Part shown: in pieces, positions 11,766 through 23,958 of the stretch
How positions within the stretch are numbered: position 1 is the stretch's first letter
Layout of the letters: every line of letters begins with the position of its first letter
Origin: Saccoglossus kowalevskii
Lineage: Eukaryota > Hemichordata > Enteropneusta > Harrimaniidae
NCBI RefSeq assembly: GCF_000003605.2
Contig: NW_003155736.1
Coordinates: 99,567-136,943 of the forward strand
Reading direction: 5' to 3'
DNA length: 37,377 nucleotides
Translations under genes and position numbers: made by a program
Notes under the pieces: model-generated
Seen by the model: the letters and a program-made list of their open reading frames with translations, nothing else
Databases searched by the model: none
Told to the model about the DNA's origin: nothing

Positions 11766-12716
11766 TATCAGTTTATAATGCTAGCATTGAGAGTGAAATA
11801 TTCGCAGTTCAGTGTCACTGCCATTCCGGTCACGGCTTACATGCACAGTCCAGCATCATATACGAGTGTTTTAATTCAACAAATCAGTGGAATAAATGCG
11901 GAAGCTGACGTCTGTTAGACAGTATAAACTTTCAAAGATCACCTTGCGTGAAAGCTATCGTGTTTTACTCTTATTCACTTCAATGGTTTTACACTTTATT
12001 AAAAAAAAAAGAGCTCAATGGGAAAACAACATAAAGAAATGAGCCCGTAAGACTATTACCCCCGAAGAATGCGATTAATTGGAAAGTTGGTCTACCCTAA
12101 AGGAACCAATAATGATGAACTGATATAAGGGGAGGGAGACGTTGAAACAAACTGAAATGCAAGTTAAACCACACAAACAAAGGAGTGAATTCCTGCTTTT
12201 GAAGGGATGTTTTGATTCACTTGGAATATAGGAACCAAACACGGGAGTCCGTTGTATGCTCGTTTGTCACTGTTATCGGCAATCAACTCGCCCCAATAAT
12301 CCGTTGATAAATCAGTATTGTATGAGTATAATAGTACCCCCAGGCAACATATGACCAGCCACTTCCCATTTTCTTCTCTTTTTTTTCAACAATAATTTGA
12401 TCCAGGCCACAAGTTTGGCTAGCCCGTAGTTATTGTTGTAAAAACACTTGTGTTGCCGATATCAAGTGATAATAACTTTTAATGTCATTGAACGCACCAC
12501 AACGCTGTGGTAAAACCTGCCCCGCAACTACTCGGAGGGTTATGGGTCACAGCCTTACTGCTCCGCTAAACTGCTTGATTTTCTACGGAGTTGGATAGAT
12601 CAGGGGGATGAAAGGGACTCCTTAGGTCGGGAGTATGGGATAAATAAACACTAAAAAGCGAGTCTGGCCTAATTGACAGCTGTCACAGTGTAGAGTCTTC
12701 CATTGACCATTTTCAG
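11766..12716. other. Intergenic sequence, no gene seen
   Basis: Unique sequence. No open frame of note and no repeat beyond short A and T runs. Confidence 0.5.
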
Positions 12717-12758
12717 TCGAACCATAGAGGTAAGAACATTTTTTACCTCCATGGTCGA
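12717..12758. repeat. Small imperfect hairpin
   Basis: TCGAACCATAGAGGTAA (12717-12733) pairs with TTACCTCCATGGTCGA (12743-12758) around a 9-base loop, with one bulged A and one A/G difference. It is short for an animal pre-miRNA, and no longer stem is visible. Confidence 0.55.
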
Positions 12759-15700
12759 ATATACACAAAGATACATATCCGAGACGCGTATCCGACAAAC
12801 TGAGTTAAATATATGTGGTTAGAATTTCGTATTTTACAAGTCGTTCTAGTCTAGCTATTCATAGAGGCACGAAGGGCCGACGAAATAATAAATAATAACC
12901 AGGATAAAGTAGTTCCAAATACAATTGCCCAACATTTGTTAAAAAGAAGGTAGACAGTAAGAATGTACTGGTATATATACCTCTACGCATGGTGATCGTA
13001 AACGTAACCATGGTAGTTTAAATTAACTGTAGGGTCATTGCCCGATACGTAACTTATCGTTAAGTAATAAATTTAAGCCAATAATTTGTATTACACTTTA
13101 CCACCATGATAGTACATGTCCCAGTCACTGGTTGCACACGCATATAACTTGAAACTGTAGCAGTAAACTAGTACAACGCGAGGTGGTGAAAACGTGTCAT
13201 CGCAAATTGAAAGCGACACAGTGTAGGCACATGTGAAACGTACAATTGCCGCCTTGCTAATTTATTTGTAGGTTTCATTACAAAATCAACGCTAGTATGT
13301 TTACAGAGTTTCCAAGTTACACGATAGCGAACATCGTTTATATTTTTTCTAGGGTTGTCTTCGCAATAATATCGCACATTGGGACAATAAGCAGATGATG
13401 AACAGAGATAAGACGTTGTACTAGGCGAGCGGGGTGCGACAGCTAATTATTCTAAATCCGGGCATCCGGTCTCAAAACATGCACAGCAGTCCCGGTGACG
13501 GGTGTTACAACTGGTGTTACTTACACACGCCACCAATCGGCGACGATTGTCGCGAAATTTTGCGATTACTTTAACCTCGTGTCACTTACTAAGTTAGCAT
13601 GTGCTCAGTGCTTCCAATTTTACGTAGCCATGGTAACTTGTGCCACGTGACGCAAAAACTTCGTCGTATCCTGTATTCCTTTGCAGGGGGGTGCGCGTCT
13701 GTAAATTCGAAATAATCTGTCTCCTTTCTTCATGAACCATTACTTCGGGTACCAATCGTTTCTTAACGTGAAATAAAACGCTACACAAACTGTTACAAGT
13801 AAAATTATATTTGACATATTTAGATTGTTCGTATGCCTTTTATTGAGAGATATAGTTCATATTTTAGATATCAACACTAACATAAAAATAATAACGTAAA
13901 ACGCGGTGTGTTACTACGTGTCATAGGAATCGAGAAATTCACCTCGTTTACATACGAGGACCGATGTCATCTCAATTAAAATCACGTGCTCAGCAACCTA
14001 AAACAAAACAAAAAAACAAAAAAAAAAAAAAAACTGACAACCGAATGAAGTGTCAATCACTTGGATGTGAATTTGAGTCAGACTAGGGGGTCAAATTCAA
14101 GTTTACTCGTCAGCGGATAGGACTTCCAACTGTTCGATCACGCTGGGGGCAACATGATCTGCCATTAAGGAGGAATGCTAGGATTTGTTTGTAGTATTCA
14201 TTGCAGAATGGGATCGAGATGAACGGCATGCTCAACAGAAGTGTGGTCAGATAGGCTAAATGACGACCAACCACCGGTATTGCTATGACAACAGCCATCG
14301 AGCGTCTTACATTACTTTTACTATCAAACGATGCAAGCGAGCTGAATTCTCACATGTAACGCGTTATTGCAGCCCCGGGGTATGATCGAAGGTCTAGTAA
14401 AGTGCTCCGTGCATGGTGGCTGAGTACTCGCTTCCATCTCCGCGCTCTTCGGATCTCGTCTATATCTTTGTTTATGTTTTCTATCTCGAAAGTTTTCAAG
14501 TGACTATTAAGTTTTATTTTAGCCAATTAAAATACAAATGTATTCGAGGCTAACGTTGATGAAGTACGTACAAATGAAAACACAATCATGTTTGCTTTGT
14601 TGATTTGTTTGTTAATGTGTGTGTTATGGATTGTGGAGTGGGTGTGGCACGCTGTGTCGATCAACCACGCGTGCGTTATGAAGATTTCCTCACGCTCATT
14701 GCTACCGCTGTACACACTAGTAACGCACACATACATTCGAACGACCGACATTTTTAGCGTCTATGATTCGATCTATTCAACGAGGACATTTAAAACAATT
14801 TGTTTCGAAAATGTTGCATAATTCGTGTAAGAAAAAAGTAAAAATAGACATTTTTGGAAGTATTTTCAACTTGAAGGGAACTTTTTACAACAAATATATG
14901 ATTCGTCAAATGATTTCCTAATAATTCGTGACACACAGAAGTACTTCTTCATAACTATAATTATTGTACCGTAACCAAACAAAAATGATAAGATCCTTTT
15001 ACTAACGGTAACTTGCTAAATAAAATTACAATTTAATAGAAAACTGACCCATGTTGGATTTTGTGGGCAAAAACATAAAATAAAGTCTGCTATGATAAAG
15101 GAAACGTGGCAACATGTTTTGATGGTAACCAACTACCTTAACATAGCGTTCGTTCGCGGCACCAACGTCGAAATAAAGAATATCGATATTGCTAACCATC
15201 TTTGGAACTGTTCCCGAGATCAGAATCAGGCACAGTGTGTAATTCTTTCATTTTGCCGAATTTATTTTGGGGTTTTTCCATGGTCCATACTGACACTGAC
15301 AGATTTGAATCCCGGACCATTTTACGAAGCTGAACGTCACTCGTGTTGCATAATAAACAATTTCACCACTTTTGTGACACTACAAAACACTATAAAATCT
15401 AATAATTTTTCCGAGCGAAATAATCCTTCAAATATATGACAAAAAGCAAATAAAAAGAGTGAACTTCCAAACTCGTTTCCATGGAAACAATGCAATTTCT
15501 CTATATCAATAAACTCTAATTTGGCGGCCATTTTGGATTGGAAATTGTCGGACAACAGACTGACAACTGGGGTTGATCAATATTTATTCTGTTCACGACA
15601 GTCTTGCAACCATGGAAGGCCGTCATCATCGGGACGACATTGAACCTGACATTGACACGTAATGTATTACCACGGGAAGTATTTATATCATTTGACTTGA

Positions 15701-16418
15701 TTTATTTCATAAACAATTTATTAGATTTCGGAAGTTTATAAACCATCCAGTCCCCCCGGCGTTTACTCCCGTTCTAAGTAAAGCGAATACCGTGAACTTT
15801 TCAAAGACCAATCAATGACTGTCACTGACTGCGAGGAACGCAGTAATCATTACCAATGTTTGTTATTACGTGAAATGATACGAACCATTTGTCAACGGGA
15901 ATCTATGAACGATACATGACGTGGGCAATCACGTGATGAACGCGATAAAAAACGGTAATACAGTATTCACAATTAATTTCGCAAGTTGTAAAATCAATAT
16001 ACGTCCGACTCCCTTTAAACTACATCGCGCCTTTTATTTGACAGCTTTCTAATATGGTAAAAAATACGCAAACATGGAAGATATATATTGTGACGTGATT
16101 ATTATCAATGTAAGATTGGTGGGATATAATTAAAAGTAGATCAAATAATACCCGGTGTAATATTCAAACATGGTCTATCTACTACACTATTCATTCTAAT
16201 TAATGCAAATTTTGCCCAGACTGCAGCACAGCATATTTTATAGTTTCACAACCGATTGATGAATAAACGAATACCATTTATCAGTTTATAGGGACAAATA
16301 AAACAACTCTGTAACATCAAAATCGGAAGAAGAGATTGAGTATAGTTTCAATAGCGCCGAGAATGCGGCAATAAAAAAAGTGTTATTGGTTTAATTTGCC
16401 GGCGTGGTAAAAAATAAT
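12759..16418. other. Intergenic sequence, no gene seen
   Basis: About 3.7 kb with only short, unrecognisable open frames (for example 14588-14821 and 15092-15439). Motifs of possible regulatory meaning are RFX X-box-like sequences at 13004-13017, 13624-13637 and 15475-15488, and TCACGTGA at 15929-15936. An A-rich tract lies near 14000-14033. Confidence 0.45.
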
Positions 16419-16841
16419 CTACAGCCATTCCCGCAATGTAATATCACGACAGTAGATTATATCGAACCGCGTTACGGTGAACTCTTGCCCCGAACTTTGA
16501 CTATACAGGTCCGCATTTCCCATTAAACGCAGTATAAGTGACACATCAACAATGCTGGCCACCCAGAAAGTGTACCGTCTCCAGGCAGATCGGTTGCCGG
16601 AAAACTTTAGAGCATTAGTACAACTAAATAGCGGACAGACCCCGTTGTCTCTCGACATCGCCCAAAGCACTATACAGTTCAGCGTTTTTGAGACAGAGAG
16701 AAGAAAAACAAGCCATATTGCATTAGAGGATGTGGAAGTGGGGGAGGAGTGTTTTATAAACAGATCACGAGTGAACGTTCTCATATAATCGCAAACGTGC
16801 GAAACGCTAATGCTTATACGTTTACAACAACAAACAAACAA
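16419..16841. other. Overlapping sense/antisense open frames, coding status unresolved
   Basis: A 140-codon frame on the - strand (16419-16841) fully contains a 78-codon frame on the + strand (16552-16788). Base composition is less AT-rich than the surroundings. I recognise no domain in either translation. The - frame is Cys/Ser-rich with hydrophobic patches, and the + frame is polar with several Gln and Glu residues. This could be a diverged exon, a conserved non-coding element or chance. I do not call a gene. Confidence 0.2.
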
Positions 16842-17548
16842 ACAAACAAGGGGTAAACCAGATATCAGCCTATGCTAGTATTTGAAGTTAGTTTCGCGTT
16901 ATGGAAGCACCATCTACTCCACTGGGCGAGGTCACGATTGCAATGACCCTTGAGTAAAGATATTGCTTCTCAGCTGGACAGCTGACAAATTGCTGAATGC
17001 AAACTTTCTGCGTGGATGTCACCTCCATCATAAACAACGCACAGAGTGTTAACGGATAGCATAAGCTTTAAACTGCGTTGTAGCAACAACAACAAAAATA
17101 TGATATGTGGTGGTTAGTCTCTTCAGCTCATTCGATAAAAGTGTGAATTTCGAGGTATCGTCTCAAAGTAGATGCAGCCACAACTTGGACGACCTTCGAC
17201 CTCTTTCCAGAATTTTAAAACTAGGCCATTTATAACATTTTTGAAAACAGAGTTGGGATTTAATAAACAAAAAGTACGAACGTGGCTCAAGTAACTCAGA
17301 GGTTTCAAATAATGTGTGTCTAAAACTAAGAAAAAAAGGCGTGGTTTCTATATACGTGTTTAGAAAACAATGCAGTACACTGCGAGCGGAGTGCATTCTA
17401 GTCAATAATATTGAAATCTACATGAATAGAAATCGACACGATACACATCAAAAACATTATGCGTTTTAAAAATGGCAGTCCTTATTCTCTCATTCAAATG
17501 CACCCAATTCAATGTATACGTATATCCCTGTAACATTTAATGAGAACA
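16842..17548. other. Intergenic sequence, no gene seen
   Basis: Contains a short CAAA run near 16829-16850. Otherwise unique, with chance open frames on the - strand only. Confidence 0.45.
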
Positions 17549-17639
17549 ACAAACAAACAAAACATGAAACGTGACCGAAAAAACGGTGCAACACGGGTTT
17601 AATAAACAAACAAAACATGACACGTGACTGAAAAAACGG
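17549..17639. repeat. Two-copy direct repeat, ~36-bp units about 54 bp apart
   Basis: Both copies contain AACAAACAAAACATGA, then ACGTGAC or ACGTGACT, then GAAAAAACGG. They end at 17586 and 17639, with a 17-base spacer between them. The copies differ at only a few positions. This is a local duplication with no gene content. Confidence 0.75.
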
Positions 17640-18399
17640 AAGAAGAAAATAATCCCACATCCAAATGTTATTTTTGCATCGATCGCATTTATATACCATA
17701 CACAACCCCTCGTCTTCTTTTTTTACATTTTCAGGAATGGATTATTTTCCTACCCGCATCTGTCTCTAACCTCATGTATATTTTCCCGAAATCATAAAAA
17801 TCAATAATCTGTCAAATTAATGGATGGGGCGTGGTGATGGCTTATTTGAGGATGGGATGTATATGTATTTTGTACACTTTTTAATTTTGCTGATACCGCG
17901 TTTGAGGGCTGTAGAGTTATGATTTATCGCAAACAATTGTCACTTTTGAAGCAATTGTTCTATGAACAATTATAATACACATTTGGAGTGACTGTTCAAC
18001 AATCGACACAACAAGCATATCCGTTGTTTTATGGAACGAATACTTACATCATGCACGAACACCATTTTTAGTCATAATCCTATTACATACACGTATTCAA
18101 CAACATGCACCATCAAACAGCAGCATTAGAAAATGATATGTTCTCATTTGTATTTTTATCTTCAAGGAAAAAGAAATACAATATTGAATGTTTTGTGTGT
18201 GAGTGTGTGTGTCTTTAAAATGTTCAAATATGTACTCAGTTTATTAATTGCCTACATTTCAGATTGCATCTAAGTCTGACACTGCCCGCGGCACTACATA
18301 TACCGGTTAATCGACTCACTGATGCGGCATTGCGTGTATCTATTGGCATAAAATAACATCCTCTCAGTCTCAGATTGAAAAGAAGGGGTGAAAAGTACT
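17640..18399. other. Intergenic sequence, no gene seen
   Basis: AT-rich unique sequence with a short GT-repeat near 18192-18212. No supportable feature otherwise. Confidence 0.5.
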
Positions 18400-19600
18400 C
18401 GATTTGGACATATATACTCATATTGATGTATATATGTATATATTACATTATATTGTCCCGCCACGCGACGTACCCACTTCTCCGTGTTTCTGTTTTTTGT
18501 TTAAATAAAAGCTGTACGTTTTAGAGCATAACACCGCGTTTAAGTATGTATTGGTAGAACCAGATGGGCGGATGAGCCCATAGGCGAATCACTACCTATA
18601 CCTAGTAGGTTAAGTAAGCGTATGTATTACGTTCGTGCTAGTGCAGTCTATACCTAGAGGGCGTAACTTAAGAGCATCCATAGTCTATTATTAGTGTGTC
18701 TATTAATAAAGGCAATACATATTATATCACATTTCCTAAATGGAAGAAGCTGTTTAAACGTTTGTGAAAAGGCAGACGTAATAGAAATCCCGATTGAATT
18801 GGGCAAGAGGGCGCTATTTTCGTATAAAAATAATGATGTATACGTGCAAAAACGATTAAAGCGATAGTATAGATAACGTTCTGTATTTTTATCATGGTTG
18901 ATATTATATATACATGTACGTACAATAATTCGATGCGCATGCGCGTGCGCACTAACACCTGCATAATTCATTATTGCTCCGAATATATACAGCCAAGCAA
19001 CACTTTCAGTTTACAACAAACCACACCACATTATTTTAATCATTGTACATTTCAAGCAAAAACATTTATAAACACGCTCAAAAATATTCAGTTATCCATA
19101 TTTTGTCAACTGATACAGCGTTTGTTATTACATTTAGTCGGTATCCAAACTATTTTAATTGAAATTAAATTCTACCAACCAGTGCAGAATCACCGCACAA
19201 TATTACAATATTTGTAAATTTTGCATCATAATATATCGTAGTGGAACGGAATTAATCATGCAAATCGAACAAAAAGGAAAGTGAAGATTGCCTAAAATTA
19301 TCTCATGGCTTTAAACAGTGTCACGCCAATTCAGGTTTTCATATTCATCGCGATTCATACTACGATTAATTGACTTAAAGCGGGAGGGTCGTCACCTGCG
19401 CACGCGCGAGGATCGAGTTCCAAGCGATAACACACGCTAAGAACGCGAAGGCTCATGGGTAGACGCTTGTTTGTAAACAATGACACACCTGACGCATGCG
19501 TAGTGGGTTGTCTAGTTTCTGAAGTTGAATACATGTACTAGTACTATACAGCATCATCACAAATATGAAAGTCCCAAATATAAAGCCGACCTGAGCACAG
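18400..19600. promoter_or_regulatory. CpG-richer patch with NRF1-like palindromes, candidate regulatory region
   Basis: TGCGCATGCGC at 18934-18944 and TGCGCACGCGC at 19397-19407 match the NRF1 consensus (YGCGCAYGCGC), and ACGCATGCGT occurs near 19493. AGAGGGCG cores (CTCF-like) occur at 18654-18664 and 18805-18815. An octamer ATGCAAAT is at 19258-19265. NRF1 sites typically mark CpG promoters in animals, so this could be the promoter of a transcript that is not otherwise visible. No supporting ORF was found; the 107-codon frame at 18894-19217 looks like chance. Confidence 0.25.
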
Positions 19601-20219
19601 TGACAATATAGAAAACGTTGATCCAGTCGAGTACACTTTCTAAACCATTTCTAATACGCTGATTCGGTAAAGTTTGAAAATACAAGTATACCATCCCTTG
19701 CAATTGTTATTTCAAAAACAGAAGGGATTAATTACATTCGTAAACCTTGGTGTTTCTGAACAAAGTAGTTACTGATACTACTTAATCGTTCTTACTGATA
19801 ATATAACCACAAGGAAAAACCAGATTCAACTGATGAAAGTACACATAGATGTTAATGCAAATTGATGATAAATTCAAAATTATTATAAAGATCCTGCCAA
19901 CAAAAGATTTATTCTGGTCAAGGGATGTTTATTGATATGGTTGTTATGGTAACAACAGGAGAAAAATGAGTGTAATTGAGACTTTTTCCAAATATCATTA
20001 AGCATGTTACTATAGCAACTTACACATCATCTGAAAACTTAGATATACTAAAGTGAATAAAGGTAATGCATATGCTTTACCAATCTTTGTCTAAGGGGTT
20101 ACCTGGCGGCCAATTTCGCTATTGACGTTTTTGAATATCAAACACTTTCAGTCACGCGAATGACCTGTGAATTGCACACGGGACGTTCATAACTCTGTAG
20201 GCCAGACGATCGCTCATTT
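19601..20219. other. Intergenic sequence with two RFX-like motifs
   Basis: GTTGTTATGGTAAC (19940-19953) and GTTACTATAGCAAC (20006-20019) are X-box-like and lie 66 bp apart. An octamer ATGCAAAT is at 19855-19862. No gene is seen. Confidence 0.4.
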
Positions 20220-20790
20220 GGTTTACCATCATTATTTTCACAACCAAATTACTACAGACATGATTCAGACGGTTGTAATTAGAAAACTAAAGCATGGAAA
20301 ATAAATGTCAAGAAATTGTAGAGAACATGCTAAAATCAATTATGCAAATTAGTTAATTCAAATGCACAGATGGATTCCTAACAATTATAAGTATTGAAAC
20401 TACACTAGCAGTATACATGCTCCCCAAGTTTCAAACATGCAAAACATGCTGCAAGTAATTAGATAGTATGTTAGCTAATTAAAATGCCCAAATTAAATCC
20501 ATTTTAAGGTTATACATTCAACTAAACACACATGCAGATATCAAGTTTTAATTAATCCATTTGTACAAATTGTTAGAAAATAAAAAAATATGACAAAAAC
20601 ACTTAATTAATGTGTAAATTAGCAAATTTAAATGCACAGATTAATTAGAGACAATCAACTGTACAAGTGGTATGCATGTACCAAGTTTCAATGCATTTGA
20701 GGGACCATTTATGATAGAGAAGCTGAAAGCATTTAAATAGCATGCAAATTAGCTAATTAATATGCACAGATGAATTAGAAACAAATATCA
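20220..20790. repeat. Diverged tandem repeat, ~130-140-bp units rich in octamer/TAATTA motifs
   Basis: Three to four imperfect units share a core reading AAATTAGCTAATTA, then AAATGCACAGAT, and further on CCAAGTTTCAA. Cores fall near 20342, 20470, 20615 and 20742. Units 1 and 4 keep an intact ATGCAAAT octamer (20342-20349 and 20742-20749). Divergence between units is substantial, so this is an old tandem array. Confidence 0.6.
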
Positions 20791-22714
20791 GGTATTGATC
20801 CATTCTAATCCAGCCTCTTGGAATATCAGTGGAACAAAAAAATAAAACACAAGCAGAAAGACAGATGGACAGCAGACATTGGGACAACATTACCTTCCCA
20901 AATAAAACAGTTATGACAAAAAACGCATCAAGTAAATCTAAAACAGAATTCAATCCCATGATGCATTTCACTATACTCAACAACCAAACATTACATGACA
21001 TCCAAAACTTTGTAATATTTTTTTTTTGAAGCATCATTGTCTTCATATACATGTATAATCCTGCCTTCTATTTTCAGGTTGCTATGGTTACCAACAAACA
21101 TGAACTAACACTATTGCAGAAACAAACAAACCTTATTAACCCCTTAAATTCTCAATCACTTTAATTCTATTAATAAATTAAAATACACTGACTTTATTAA
21201 CCCACCAGGTTCAAGGAAAACAAATATTTCAAGTTAAAAAAAAAAACTCATTTGTGACTAAAACAATCACCAAAAACTAATCACTACAGATCGGGCTTGG
21301 TTGGAGTTATTCAGTAATTTGAAAATGAAAATCAACAAAAATAGAAAATTTTTGACTCAGACATGATTTGAAATACAAGTAAATGAGTTTAACCAAGGCA
21401 CATATGCATCAGACATATACTCTTTAAACTTTTATCACACCAAAAATGTAAGTACATACGTAAACTATAACACCTTGGTAACTATAAATCTGAAAAATAG
21501 GCACACGCATAAAAAAAAAATGGCTGCAAATCTGCATTTTGGAGACAGAAATGGCAGTAAATCAGATCTTATCAAATCAGAACAACGTACTGCAGCGTCT
21601 GTAAACACAAACTACCAACAAAATCAGACATTTCTGATTTGCACACAAAGTACAATCGAACAAGCAATGATACCACAACAAACATTCAAACATTTAAGTC
21701 ACAAATATTTTGCATAATGTAAGATTAACCATCATAAATTGTAGAGCACCATCAATTTTGATATTATCATCATAAACACATGTATGTTACTTTCCAATAT
21801 TATGTTTTCCTGAGATTTATCTTGAATCCAGCAAGGAACATGGCAGTAGGATGAAAACAGACGCTGTGGGAAATGTACAATCTCTCAATAAATGTCAAGT
21901 ATGAACTTTTTTCAGCTAATGCCATCAAATAAACATCAAATAGTGACCACGGAAACCATAGACCCTACAAGGCACAGATACTGTGATTACCCACAACTAT
22001 TACTAACAAATAAATGTGCAATTACGGCATTTCCCCCCAAAAAATGTGAATTATACATCTTGCTGTATTTATAACTTTGTAATTGTAAGCTATATCTCTG
22101 ATTTCCTGAGTTTACAAAAAATTCAAATTGTCACTGAAAATTACAATTTCATAATTAACAAATAAATAACAAATTAAATATGCAGACATTTGATAAATAA
22201 GAGATGACTCCCATCATTGCATTAATTGCCTAGCTATGCTGCTAGTAATATCCCATTATTCATTTTGGCAGTTTGAAAGCAACATAATGGTGCAATCTCA
22301 GGTAACAGTTTATTTAATAACTTTCATTTATTTTGATGCAATTTAGTTTTTGCCATGTTAAATGTCATATGTGTTTGAACCAAAGACCATATCAACAAAT
22401 ACCTGTCTAAAATACCTGCGTATTCAAACCATTGTTTTGAGCACCTATTCTGAAATAAGTAAAAAATAAATACAGGTAACCATGGCACTCATTGGCATGG
22501 GCAAACATAGATAGATCCATAGATTGTGCGAAATACGCTTGTACATTTTACAGTGACATACACAAGAAATCAAGAAATTCACCCTCAACACCCCCCCACT
22601 TTTCTGACCCTTCTAATTTTACACATCACTCTTACCAGTACCCACTGTCTCACAACCTCTCACCTGTTTACATAAAATTTTTTACATTTTTTTTCACTAT
22701 CAAAGAAAAGAAGT
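20791..22714. other. Intergenic sequence between the tandem block and the first MITE
   Basis: AT-rich, with chance open frames only (for example 20829-21029, 21475-21717). X-box-like GTTGCTATGGTTAC is at 21078-21091 and GTAACCATGGCAC at 22476-22488. TTTATT at 22309-22314 and 22327-22332 would read AATAAA on the - strand and could be distant GMDS poly(A) signals. Confidence 0.4.
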
Positions 22715-22927
22715 TACTGTAAAATGACTAATTTTCCCTGGGTTTAATTTTGCTGATTTACCATTTCAGGCATAATCAGTGGGTTTTAAATTCACGATTT
22801 TATCATTTAGGTAATGTGTTCTATGCTAAATTTGACATATTCAGTGGGTTATTATAATTTAGTGCATTTTCCAGCCAGCGAAATAAGCAAAATTAAAACC
22901 CAGTGAATAATTAACCTTTTTACAGTA
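22715..22927. mobile_element. MITE copy 1 with CTGTAAAA terminal inverted repeats
   Basis: A 213-bp element (213 bp counting its flanking TA dinucleotides) starts TACTGTAAAATGACTAATTT and ends TTAACCTTTTTACAGTA. The inverted repeats extend inwards through CCCTGGGTTTAATTTTGC and GCAAAATTAAAACCCAGTG. The TA at each edge fits a TA target-site duplication, as in Tc1/mariner-derived MITEs. It has no coding capacity. It lies about 1 kb past the GMDS stop codon and could be inside a long 3' UTR. Confidence 0.8.
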
Positions 22928-23958
22928 CTAAATATTTAGGCTTTCAGAATATATATAAGATGGTGTGTACTTTAACGGAAATAAAAGTGTATTTTAAACA
23001 ATTCATCAGTCAAATAAAAAGTTTTAGAAGATACCGGTTCTATGGTGAAGACCGGCTCATAGTTAGATTGGTTTTACACGGGGTGTATTTGTTCTCAAAT
23101 TTGGTGATTTACAGACAGAAATTTGTCATTGTATTTTGGTGCATTTTAAATGGTCAAATGTTGTATTTAGATTTTACGTGATATCAATACAAAACAGGCA
23201 GATTCCTGTGTTCATACACACCGATTATAAGCAGTGCTGTCACTTGAACAAAATAATTCACCGAGTATTGTCCACTTCCATTTTGCATCAAAGTGTTAAA
23301 TCGGTTTTCGTCTCATGCCTGTATCCAATCTAGATTCAAGTCGATAGTGATTTCGAGATCACTTTGATCGTAGTCATGATTACACCGAGAAAAAGACATG
23401 ACCATTTTTAACCATATGTTGATATTGTCGCCATGGTGATCTGAGTATCACTATACAGTGATATTTACTTCTAATAAACATCACAAAACCTAAATTAGCA
23501 TGATTTAAATAATCACACTAAAAAATCAAACAAATAACAAACAAACAAAATTTCACCAATTACATGGACTCAATGAGCACACATGGAATGTAATTCAATG
23601 AAAGGAAGGCTAAATAAATAAATACAACAAATATCTACTCCCAAAAAAATGTTTCCCAATAAAATGTAAAATAAAATTTCTATTGTTAACTTAAAAAACG
23701 AATATTGGAAATTATTGATAAGTAGATAATTATTCTGAATGGATTTCATTTTTACAGTTCTGAGATGAAGACAATAACCAGTCTAGTTCCTCCCATCACC
23801 TCAACAAATGAATGTTACAAAAGAGAAAAATAAATCTGTTCTTAATATGCTGACCTCATATGCAAATACTGTCTGTACTGATAGTGGATGGAGCAGATAT
23901 TAAAAGAGGGTAAAATAAGCCAAAATAAATGAAACAACAGAATAAGTAATATATTTTT
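22928..23958 (-). other. GMDS: GMDS 3' flank / probable 3' UTR
   Basis: Immediately downstream (leftward) of the GMDS stop codon. I find no AATAAA on the - strand within this kilobase, so the cleavage site must use a variant signal or lie further left. Small + strand frames at 22960-23181 and 23136-23333 have no recognised homology. An octamer ATGCAAAT is at 23860-23867. Confidence 0.35.

Noticed and set aside
11651-11908. Open frame crossing the N gap
   Set aside because: It consists of microsatellite Ile codons and unknown residues.
12717-12758. microRNA precursor
   Set aside because: The stem is only ~16 bp with a bulge, too short for a typical animal pre-miRNA; kept only as a small hairpin.
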